NCBI GenBank assembly: GCA_019422905.1
Contig: JAHZCM010000008.1
Span: 1-14,167 of the forward strand
DNA from: Oscillospiraceae bacterium
GTDB lineage: Bacteria; Bacillota; Clostridia; Oscillospirales; Acutalibacteraceae
Direction: 5' to 3'
Length of the DNA: 14,167 nt
The position numbers were made by a program, and so were the translations under genes. The notes under the pieces are model-generated. The model was given only the letters and a program-made list of their open reading frames with translations. It was not told where the DNA came from and searched no databases. Positions within the stretch are counted from its first letter, which is position 1; each line of letters opens with the position of its first letter. Shown here piece by piece: positions 6,715 to 11,988 of the stretch.

Positions 6715-7416
6715 TCACAGGTCTGTCCGGCGGTAATCCAGCAGGCAGAACAGAAAAACCGCCAGCAGGCAGAGGCTGGAAAGCCAGATCGCCGCAGCGC
6801 CTATAATCTGCGACGCCGCGCTGCCGATTCCCGCGCCGACCGCAAAGCACAGAATCACGCCGCCATACTGCAAGGCCGCCTGCAGATGCTTCCGCTCCTT
6901 TGTCCGGATATACAGGCAAAACGACTCCGTACCGCTGCGCAGATTGCCGATACACATCGTGCTGGCATAGGGATTGCCGCGCATCCGCCGAAAGGTCTGC
7001 ACCTGCATGGCGCAGGAAAAGGAAACCAGCGCGTTGGCGGCGTCGTTGGCTCCCGCCGGAATAAAGCCCACGTAGAACAGGATGCCGGCCTCCAAAAGCA
7101 AAATCAGATGCTCCCCACTGAAAAGCCGCAGACGACTGGCCGGCGAGCCGATCCACACGGCCGCCATGGTCCCCAGCACAAACGCGCCCAGCGGGACCAG
7201 ATCATGCAGCGCTTCTCCCCACGCGCCGCGGAGCAGGTTCGCGCTCAGCAGCACGACATTGCCGGTCTGCGCGTTTGCAAACACCTTTCCGCGAAAGCTG
7301 TACGTATATGCATCCTGAAGTCCACCGGACAATGTCAAAAGCAACGCGATCCAGTACGCTTCCGATCTTCGTTTCGGCACAGAGCCTGTTTCCGGAAAAG
7401 TGGGCAGCTTTTTCAT
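6715..7416 (-). CDS. DUF1275 / YoaK-family membrane protein
   Basis: A 233-residue integral membrane protein. Family features are clear: an early TLSGGLQDAYTYSFRGKVFANAQTGNVVLL block, which is the conserved G-x-x-DA-x-x-G...F-x-x-x-TGN signature of DUF1275, then the Gly/Ala-rich IPAGANDAANALVSFSCAMQVQTFRR and the S/TMCIGNLRSG block. About six hydrophobic segments are visible. No biochemical activity is established for the family. The start is the ATG at 7416, with GGGAGG about 12 bases upstream, slightly far but the best option; an in-frame TTG at 7443 has no good site. It stands alone between a terminator upstream (7599-7638) and the Mrp promoter downstream. Confidence 0.9.
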   Translation of the reverse strand: MKKLPTFPETGSVPKRRSEAYWIALLLTLSGGLQDAYTYSFRGKVFANAQTGNVVLLSANLLRGAWGEALHDLVPLGAFVLGTMAAVWIGSPASRLRLFSGEHLILLLEAGILFYVGFIPAGANDAANALVSFSCAMQVQTFRRMRGNPYASTMCIGNLRSGTESFCLYIRTKERKHLQAALQYGGVILCFAVGAGIGSAASQIIGAAAIWLSSLCLLAVFLFCLLDYRRTDL

Positions 7417-7448
7417 GGTGTTCGATTCCCTCCCGTATTTCAATTTTC

Positions 7449-7477
7449 ATTATACATAAAATCATCCATATGTAAAA
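7449..7477 (-). promoter_or_regulatory. Probable promoter of the DUF1275 gene in an AT-rich block
   Basis: Minus strand: a perfect TATAAT (7449-7454), with only a weak match (TTTTAC, 7472-7477) at the -35 position 17 bases upstream. It is in a very AT-rich stretch holding repeated TATGTA/TACATA half-sites, which may allow activator or repressor control. Confidence 0.5.
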
Positions 7478-7560
7478 TACATTTTAAATATATTATGTAT
7501 ATTAAAATCAAATGTATGGGTTTTCAGTCACTGCTTGCATTAGGCTATGCCTGTGTACTG

Positions 7561-7574
7561 TTTTCAATTGAAAA
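7561..7574. repeat. Perfect 14-bp palindrome TTTTCAATTGAAAA
   Basis: TTTTCAATTGAAAA reads the same on both strands. It is in the gap of about 320 bases (7417-7735) that has no gene, between the terminator hairpin of the upstream unit and the DUF1275 promoter. It may be an operator; nothing identifies the regulator. Confidence 0.45.
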
Positions 7575-7599
7575 GCATCTTCCTTATACGGCTATACAG

Positions 7600-7638
7600 A
7601 AAATTGCAGGCATTGGCACGAGGACAATACCTGCAATT
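7600..7638 (-). terminator. Intrinsic terminator of the PPOX / NTF2-like / small-protein unit
   Basis: AATTGCAGGTATTG (7638-7625, minus) pairs with CAATGCCTGCAATT (7615-7602) over 14 positions with one G-U pair, a 9-base loop and then further T residues. The G-U pair exists only in minus-strand RNA (it would be C-A on the plus strand), which supports a minus-strand function. It lies about 100 bases after the last stop codon of the unit. Confidence 0.75.
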
Positions 7639-7735
7639 CAAAGGATTCAACCGCAAAGTCAGGGCGGTACACCGCATATAAGCCATGCGATGGCATCGGT
7701 GTGCATTCGTTCATTCCTGCTTTGTGCCGCCGGTT

Positions 7736-7933
7736 TTAAAGCAAGGCGCGGCTGATCCATACGCGTCTGGCATAATCCGCGGCGGCTTCTGCGTGCCGGT
7801 GGAGCGCTTCCGCAGAATGAACCGCTTTATTCCGCGTGTGCAGCTCCATCTGCAGCTCTACCGGCAAAGCCAGAAAATAACGGCGCGCGCTGCTGCTTCC
7901 GGCAAGGAGCGCATCCAGGTCTTCGTAGTACAA
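7736..7933 (-). CDS. Small conserved-type hypothetical protein, 65 residues
   Basis: A 65-residue soluble, helix-rich peptide: MYYEDLDALL, then ARRYFLALPVELQMEL, HTRNKAVHSAEALHRHAEAAADYARR. The pattern of residues, a tyrosine/phenylalanine then LP, an amphipathic helix, then an R-N...S-x-E-x-L-x-x-x-A block, looks like a short helical family I recall from gut Clostridia, with no known function. The start is a TTG (7933) 7 bases after GGGG. Codon use looks like that of neighbouring genes. It lies 56 bases after the NTF2-like gene and before the unit's terminator, so it is probably co-transcribed. No function assigned. Confidence 0.68.
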   Translation of the reverse strand: MYYEDLDALLAGSSSARRYFLALPVELQMELHTRNKAVHSAEALHRHAEAAADYARRVWISRALL

Positions 7934-7989
7934 GCAATCACCCCGGCTGTAGTATGCCGCGGGGCGGCGCGCTTATACCCCGGAGCGCA

Positions 7990-8397
7990 TCATCCCATCG
8001 CCTTGCCGGAATAGTGTATATGCGCGAGCTTCCAGCATTCGCCTTCTTTTCGGAGGACCTGCGTTTCCAATCCTTCCAGGCCGAACGGCTCGCCGCTTTC
8101 CCGGCGAATACAATCCGTGTAATAGGAGAACAGAACGACGGCGACCGTATCCGTCAATTTCCGGACTGCGACTTCTTTGGAAATCAAATCGATTTTTGTA
8201 TACGCCTTGCGGATCCGTCCCAGCAGGAAATCCTCATAGATCGACTGCGTTCCCAAAAAGCACCCTGCCGGAGAGATCAAAACATTTTCTCCGTCTTCTG
8301 CCCAAAGCGGCAGGAAATCCGCCGCCTCCTGCGTATGTACGGCATGCCTGTACTGTTCCAGCACCTGCAAAACTTTATTTTCTTCGCTCCATGCCAT
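7990..8397 (-). CDS. NTF2/SnoaL-like fold protein (DUF4440-type)
   Basis: A 135-residue cytoplasmic protein with the layout of the NTF2-like cone fold: an N-terminal helix (VLQVLEQYRHAVHTQEAADFLPLWAEDGENVLISPAG), a second helix (GTQSIYEDFLLGRIRKAYTKIDLISKEVAVRKL), then a run of beta strands (DTVAVVLFSYYTDC, GLETQVLRKEGECWKLAHIHYS). The closing W-K-L-A-H-I-H-Y-S is typical of the YybH/SnoaL-like groups, where a pocket binds or isomerises small molecules. No catalytic residues can be assigned. The ATG at 8397 has AAAGGA 8 bases upstream. Only 18 bases separate it from the PPOX-family gene upstream, so the two are surely in one operon and may act on related small molecules. Confidence 0.82.
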   Translation of the reverse strand: MAWSEENKVLQVLEQYRHAVHTQEAADFLPLWAEDGENVLISPAGCFLGTQSIYEDFLLGRIRKAYTKIDLISKEVAVRKLTDTVAVVLFSYYTDCIRRESGEPFGLEGLETQVLRKEGECWKLAHIHYSGKAMG

Positions 8398-8415
8398 CTC
8401 TTAAATCCTTTCTGC

Positions 8416-8808
8416 TCAGCGGATCACTTCCGGCGCGCCGGTAAAGGAATACTTCGTGCAAACCGCATCTTCTACACACAAAACCTCAAAGATACCATCG
8501 CCGAGCGTATAAAGATTGCTCGGGCCCGTCGGGTCCGCCAGCATAGCCGCACGGGCCCCATCGCGGTCGTCGCGCCGCAGCGTACCGCAAACGCGCACCC
8601 ATGTGCCGTCCTTCCCCATACCGCAGATCTCAACCTTCGGGTTTGCCATCATCTGCTTATAGCAGCCCTTCGTGTTGTTGGTGCAGATATACGGCTTGCC
8701 CTCGAATTCCATCACGCTGCTGAACGGCCGCACGCGCGGCTGATCGCCGTCCTCTGTCGCGACAAAGAATGTGCCTGTCTTTTTAAGCTCTTCTACAATT
8801 CTGTTCAT
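8416..8808 (-). CDS. Pyridoxamine 5'-phosphate oxidase family (FMN-binding split barrel) protein
   Basis: A 130-residue protein with the split-barrel flavin fold: helix (MNRIVEELKKTGTFFVATEDG), strand-turn DQPRVRPFSSVMEFEGKPYICTNNTKGCYKQMMANPKVEICG, a long loop with TWVRVCGTLRRDDRDGARAAML, then the end strands GIFEVLCVEDAVCTKYSF. This is the short PPOX/NimA-like form widespread in Clostridia, not the true PdxH of vitamin B6 synthesis, which is longer. It probably binds FMN or F420-like cofactors and reduces a small substrate; the reaction is unknown. The start is the ATG at 8808 with GGAAAGG about 11 bases upstream. It is the first gene of a three-gene unit with an inverted-repeat operator at its promoter. 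Confidence 0.9.
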   Translation of the reverse strand: MNRIVEELKKTGTFFVATEDGDQPRVRPFSSVMEFEGKPYICTNNTKGCYKQMMANPKVEICGMGKDGTWVRVCGTLRRDDRDGARAAMLADPTGPSNLYTLGDGIFEVLCVEDAVCTKYSFTGAPEVIR

Positions 8809-8853
8809 TTTATACCATACCTTTCCGCATCCACCCGGATACACGCAAATTGT

Positions 8854-8872
8854 TGTAATGATTTTTATTACA
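8854..8872. promoter_or_regulatory. Second TGTAAT/ATTACA dyad downstream of the PPOX -10 box
   Basis: TGTAAT (8854-8859), 7 bases, then ATTACA (8867-8872). It shares the TGTAA/TTACA core with the larger repeat at 8889-8921 and lies just downstream of the likely transcription start, so it may be a second, weaker site for the same protein. Confidence 0.55.
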
Positions 8873-8877
8873 TCTTA

Positions 8878-8906
8878 AGCATAGCATCATTCAGATGTAA
8901 TGTCAA
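8878..8906 (-). promoter_or_regulatory. Sigma-A promoter of the PPOX unit
   Basis: Minus strand: perfect TTGACA (8901-8906), 17-base spacer, TATGCT (8878-8883). The -35 box lies exactly in the 9-base spacer of the 8889-8921 inverted repeat, so a bound dimer would hide it. Confidence 0.82.
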
Positions 8907-8921
8907 TAGTTACATCTGAAT
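8889..8921. promoter_or_regulatory. Perfect 12-bp inverted repeat over the -35 box (probable operator)
   Basis: ATTCAGATGTAA (8889-8900) and TTACATCTGAAT (8910-8921) are exact reverse complements separated by 9 bases that hold the -35 box. The core GATGTAA/TTACATC recurs nearby, as in the dyad at 8854-8872. The symmetry and position strongly suggest a repressor site. No regulator gene is present next to it in this window. Confidence 0.8.
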
Positions 8922-9015
8922 TTTTAAAAATTTTTTCGCACTAGGTAAGTGCCATTGCACGCTATGGAGTCAGAAAAAGATTTGCTGCACAAACTTCGAA
9001 TTTTCGCACGATCAT

Positions 9016-9045
9016 TTGACAGTTTATTCTGTTTTCCTATATAAC
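9016..9045 (+). promoter_or_regulatory. Sigma-A promoter of the plus-strand membrane protein gene
   Basis: Perfect TTGACA (9016-9021), followed by TATATA (9038-9043, 16-base spacing) or TATAAC (9040-9045, 18-base spacing). Its likely leader is about 50 bases. The 290-base gap between the two divergent genes also holds the PPOX promoter and its operators, but no gene. Confidence 0.72.
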
Positions 9046-9100
9046 CAGAGCAATACAGCTTTTATTGGCTGCCGAACACTTAACGGAAGGGCTTTACTTC

Positions 9101-9709
9101 ATGAAAAAACGCAAACAGGTACGTAAACAAAAAGGAAAGATTGAGAAACCGAAGATTTCCGCTGCCACGGTCTTGTCTGTCCTCCCTCTTTTCATTTCTT
9201 TCTGTTCTCTTCTCATCACTCTGCTCTCCTACCTTTCGAATCAGGACTCAAAACCGCTCGCCTATTATATCCGGCCGACCGTAACGAATACTTCCGGCAG
9301 TTCCGTAACAACGGATGTTGAAATCATCGTCACCAACGGTGCCGTTGGCGATGTACGGGTTCTCGATTACCGAAATGGTCAAATCACGGAAATCGCGAAT
9401 AACGTCGGCGGCGTGATCCGGTCGGGAAGCTCCAAAGACAGACGTACCCTTCAATTTCAAATCGATTATTTCTCTACCGGCGAATTTGCTGCTACGCAAT
9501 ATCTGCTGGTTCACGGTAAGGACGGCAGTCAAAACCTGAGTCTCCTTTTGTATCATTTCAACACCGAAAAAGGAGAAATACAACTGCGCTGCTACTCACA
9601 GGAGGAGCTGCTTTTCGCCGAGATGGACCCTGAACAGCAAATATACGGCAACGTTTTGTCCGACTACCGAAATCTGGTCAAAAAGCTAAAGGAAAATGAT
9701 TTTCTCTGA
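9101..9709 (+). CDS. Single-pass membrane protein of unknown function, lower GC than neighbours
   Basis: A 202-residue protein that I do not recognise. Residues 1-18 are very basic (MKKRKQVRKQKGKIEKPK), residues 22-45 form one hydrophobic segment (ATVLSVLPLFISFCSLLITLLSYL), and the rest looks like a beta-rich soluble domain with repeated T/S and V/I (RPTVTNTSGSSVTTDVEIIVTNGAVGDVRVLDYRNGQ). The basic end before the segment predicts an N-in, C-out topology, with most of the protein outside the cell. The end is charged and helical (SDYRNLVKKLKEND). The start is the ATG at 9101, 9 bases after GGAAGGG; an in-frame upstream start at 9065 has no such site. Its base composition is visibly more A/T-rich than that of the flanking genes, which may reflect recent gain. 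It is the only gene on the plus strand. Confidence 0.85.
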   Translation: MKKRKQVRKQKGKIEKPKISAATVLSVLPLFISFCSLLITLLSYLSNQDSKPLAYYIRPTVTNTSGSSVTTDVEIIVTNGAVGDVRVLDYRNGQITEIANNVGGVIRSGSSKDRRTLQFQIDYFSTGEFAATQYLLVHGKDGSQNLSLLLYHFNTEKGEIQLRCYSQEELLFAEMDPEQQIYGNVLSDYRNLVKKLKENDFL

Positions 9710-9876
9710 TTCTTCCCTGCGCAGAACGACTGCGGTTTAAACCGGCTGCATGAGCTGGGAAAAGCTGCGGTCTTTCGCAAAGTATACATATGGCCAAGCG
9801 CCTTTTTTCGTATTTGCTTCGTTCAGCCGGAAAATGCAACAAACTTTCCCGGGTGCTGTTTTCGTTTACAAACGAC

Positions 9877-9919
9877 AAAAAGAGGAGAGGGAAGCCAGAA
9901 AGCTCCCCTCTCCTCTTTT
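9877..9919. terminator. Bidirectional intrinsic terminator between convergent genes
   Basis: AAAAGAGGAGAGGG (9878-9891) pairs perfectly with CCCTCTCCTCTTTT (9906-9919); an inner AGC/GCT adds to the stem. T-runs flank it on both strands, five Ts on the minus-strand side and four on the plus side. It can stop both the plus-strand gene (9101-9709) and the minus-strand fumarate operon. The gap of 256 bases around it (9710-9965) contains no gene that I can support. Confidence 0.9.
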
Positions 9920-9965
9920 CGAATCCGCTGCCGCAAAGCACCGGCTCCGGAAGAACCGCTGTTTT

Positions 9966-10289
9966 TTACTTGGCCTTCGCGTCTCTTTCCTTGTCGAGCT
10001 TGACATTGCGGAAATAAAGGATCATATCGATCGTGATCTCGATGAAATTCAGGCAATAGAATACCCAGCTCAAATAGAAGATCGGTCCGCTCTTGCCGAT
10101 GACAAAGCACTGGATGCACTTCATCGCGATACCGGCGATGTAGCCCAGCCAAATGAAAATCTCAAACTGCAGGCTCTTGCCCTTCGCAGTCTTCGATTTC
10201 ACGGATTTGTAAATCGAAAGCGGCCAGGAAAGACCGAACGCGAGAATCATGACGGTTTCCAGTACCTCGGCAATCATTTCAGGTGTCAT
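9966..10289 (-). CDS. Small PQ-loop/SemiSWEET-like membrane protein
   Basis: A 107-residue membrane protein with about three membrane segments: residues 11-30, 43-65 and 70-93. After the first segment it reads SWPLSIYKSVKSKTAKGKSL, which resembles the PQ-loop/SWEET repeat (P-x-x-x-K...S/T-K-s-x-G-x-S), with WP in place of the usual PQ. Three segments per chain would suit a half-transporter that dimerises, as in bacterial SemiSWEETs. The tail is charged (KLDKERDAKAK). The ATG at 10289 has AAAGGGG 11 bases upstream. It is the last gene behind fumarase beta, with a weak terminator-like hairpin between, so expression by readthrough is plausible. The substrate is unknown; I infer possible export or uptake of a small solute from position only. 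Confidence 0.72.
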   Translation of the reverse strand: MTPEMIAEVLETVMILAFGLSWPLSIYKSVKSKTAKGKSLQFEIFIWLGYIAGIAMKCIQCFVIGKSGPIFYLSWVFYCLNFIEITIDMILYFRNVKLDKERDAKAK

Positions 10290-10312
10290 TTTGCTTCATT
10301 CCCCTTTAATCG

Positions 10313-10345
10313 AAAAAATATTGCGCACACACTTACGGCCGCAAT
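10313..10345 (-). terminator. Weak terminator-like hairpin after fumarase beta
   Basis: Minus strand ATTGCG (10345-10340), a 14-base loop and CGCAAT (10325-10320), followed by A and six Ts (10318-10313). The T-run is good but the stem is short, so partial termination with readthrough into the PQ-loop gene is plausible. Confidence 0.4.
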
Positions 10346-10902
10346 TATTTGCGCTGTGCAAGATAAGCCGCGCGGCCCTCCTCGTAGAGGTTGTTGCCCT
10401 CGCTGTCAATAATGACGACAAGCGGCATCTCCTCTACATACAGCTTGCGCAGCGCCTCGGCGCCGAGATCTTCATACGCGATCAGCTCCGCGCTCTTGAT
10501 GCACTTCGCGAGCAGCGCGCCCGCGCCGCCGATCGCACCGAAATAAACGCCGCTGTACTTCTTCATGGCCTCCACAACCTCGGGCAGGCGCGCGCCCTTG
10601 CCGATCATACCTCTGGCGCCCACCGACATCATGGTCGGCGCATAGGCGTCCATGCGGCCGCTCGTTGTGGGGCCGGCGGAGCCGATAACCTGACCGGGCT
10701 TCGCAGGCGTCGGGCCGACATAGTAGATCGTGGCATCCGTCGGATCAAACGGGATCTGCTCGCCGCGCGCAAGCGCCTCGCACATTCTCTTGTGGCCGGC
10801 GTCGCGGGAGGTGTAAATCGTGCCGGTGAGATAGACCGTATCGCCAGCGTGCAGCGTTTTTGCAAGCTCCACGGTCAACGGCAATGTAATATGCTTTTCC
10901 AT
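10345..10902 (-). CDS. fumB: Fumarate hydratase class I, beta subunit (C-terminal domain)
   Basis: A 185-residue subunit of the oxygen-sensitive [4Fe-4S] fumarase that reversibly hydrates fumarate to L-malate. Seen: GDTVYLTGTIYTSRDAGHKR (20-39), the conserved G-x-x-x-x-R-D-x-A-H block of the class I C-terminal domain; VGPTPAKPG (62-70); GPTTSGRMDAY (77-87), where the active-site threonine/serine region is found; and the IGKG loop (100-103). It ends at the length usual for the split beta subunit (TtdB/FumB-like). It follows the alpha subunit gene by about 85 bases. A tartrate dehydratase assignment is possible because these families overlap, but the neighbouring fumarate reductase genes favour fumarase. 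The symbol is the common one for the split enzyme and is not the E. coli fumB. Confidence 0.9.
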   Translation of the reverse strand: MEKHITLPLTVELAKTLHAGDTVYLTGTIYTSRDAGHKRMCEALARGEQIPFDPTDATIYYVGPTPAKPGQVIGSAGPTTSGRMDAYAPTMMSVGARGMIGKGARLPEVVEAMKKYSGVYFGAIGGAGALLAKCIKSAELIAYEDLGAEALRKLYVEEMPLVVIIDSEGNNLYEEGRAAYLAQRK

Positions 10903-10988
10903 ATCTTAAGCAACTTCCTTTCTATCTGCAGGTGCGGATCCTGCCATTTCCAACAGCGCAGGCAAAATCCGCCTCTGAACCGTCAGGC

Positions 10989-11831
10989 TCAAATAACCTC
11001 CGTCTTGTGACGCGTTACATGGCAGTTGATGTTGACCGCGCACGGCATACCGGCGATATGCGTCGGCATCGTCTCGATATTGAGGCCGATCGCTGTCGTT
11101 TTGCCGCCGAAGCCCTGCGGGCCGATGCCGAGCTGGTTAACCTTCTCAAGCATCTCCTTTTCGAGATCCGCATAGTACGGATCGGGATTCTCCGAATCGA
11201 GCGGGCGCATCAGCGCCTTCTTCGCGAGCAGCGCAGCCTTGTCGAAGGTACCGCCGATACCCACGCCGACGACCATCGGCGGGCAGGGGTTCGGGCCGGC
11301 CGTCTCGACGACCTCAAGGATGAAGTCCTTGATACCCTGCAGGCCGGCGGACGGCTTGAACATGCGGATCTGGCTCATGTTCTCGCTGCCGAAGCCCTTC
11401 GGGCCGACCGTAATCTTGATGTTCTCGCCCGGCACGATCTCCGTATAGAGCATCGCCGGGGTGTTGTCGCCCGTATTGCCGCGGCGGATCGGATCCTTCA
11501 CGGCGGATTTTCTCAGATACCCCTTGTCATAGCCGCGGCGGACACCCTCGTTGACGGCTTCCGTGAGGTCGCCGCCGACCAGATGCACGTCCTGGCCGAT
11601 TTCAAGGAACACGCAGGCAAGGCCGGTATCCTGGCAGATCGGGACGCATTCGCTGTCCGCGATCTCAAAATTTTCAATGATATTGTCGAGAACACCCTTG
11701 GCGATCTCGCCGTCCTCACAGGCGCGGCAGGTACGGATCGCGCATTTGACGTCCTCCGGCAGGTGCTCGTTGGCCGCAATGCACAGCTTTTCTACAACGT
11801 CTGTGATCCGGCTGACTTCGATTTCACGCAT
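10989..11831 (-). CDS. fumA: Fumarate hydratase class I, alpha subunit (N-terminal domain)
   Basis: A 280-residue catalytic subunit carrying the iron-sulfur site of class I fumarase; it works with the beta subunit encoded downstream. The three cluster ligands are visible: Cys66 in PICQDTG (64-70), Cys183 in NPCPPMVVGVGIGG (181-194), and Cys270 in NINCHVTRH (267-275). Other family blocks are LRKSAVKDPIRRGNTGDNTPAMLYTEIVPG and KITVGPKGFGSENMSQI. Full length for the split form. The ATG at 11831 is preceded by a weak GTGG site and by AGGAAAGG further up. The gap of about 155 bases to the flavoprotein gene contains a set of alternative hairpins. L-tartrate dehydratase alpha is the main alternative, less likely in this context. 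Confidence 0.93.
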   Translation of the reverse strand: MREIEVSRITDVVEKLCIAANEHLPEDVKCAIRTCRACEDGEIAKGVLDNIIENFEIADSECVPICQDTGLACVFLEIGQDVHLVGGDLTEAVNEGVRRGYDKGYLRKSAVKDPIRRGNTGDNTPAMLYTEIVPGENIKITVGPKGFGSENMSQIRMFKPSAGLQGIKDFILEVVETAGPNPCPPMVVGVGIGGTFDKAALLAKKALMRPLDSENPDPYYADLEKEMLEKVNQLGIGPQGFGGKTTAIGLNIETMPTHIAGMPCAVNINCHVTRHKTEVI

Positions 11832-11918
11832 AGATAGACCACTTTCCTTTCCTAGCTTACAGCAAGCTCCAATTCATGTATGAATCTCCGGAATAACCCG
11901 CGCAGAATCTAGCGCAGA

Positions 11919-11972
11919 AAACCGTGCAGGGCACGGCTCCGCGATGGATTACAGGGATGCACTGCACGGTTT
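11919..11972 (-). repeat. Inverted repeat with alternative hairpins between flavoprotein and fumarase alpha genes
   Basis: AAACCGTGCAG and CTGCACGGTTT (11919-11929 and 11962-11972) are exact reverse complements 32 bases apart. A shorter hairpin, CCGTGC/GCACGG (11922-11927 with 11931-11936), uses the same final arm. In the minus-strand RNA the last arm is followed by a T-run. It may act as a weak attenuator or as an mRNA processing/stability element that separates the levels of the two gene pairs. Confidence 0.55.
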
Positions 11973-11988
11973 CACGCTGTTTCAGCGC

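Noticed and set aside
6572..7156. A 194-codon minus-strand frame overlapping the DUF1275 gene
   Set aside because: It is out of frame with DUF1275, and its product is Arg/Ala-rich with no membrane pattern, while DUF1275 has a clear family signature.
8921..8937. Run of T and A (TTTTTAAAAATTTTTT) as a terminator
   Set aside because: It lies upstream of both divergent promoters with no GC stem, so it is more likely an AT-rich promoter-flanking (UP-element-like) stretch than a terminator.
9750..10412. A 220-codon plus-strand frame crossing the bidirectional terminator
   Set aside because: It runs through a strong terminator hairpin and opposite the PQ-loop gene, with no ribosome site; a shadow frame.
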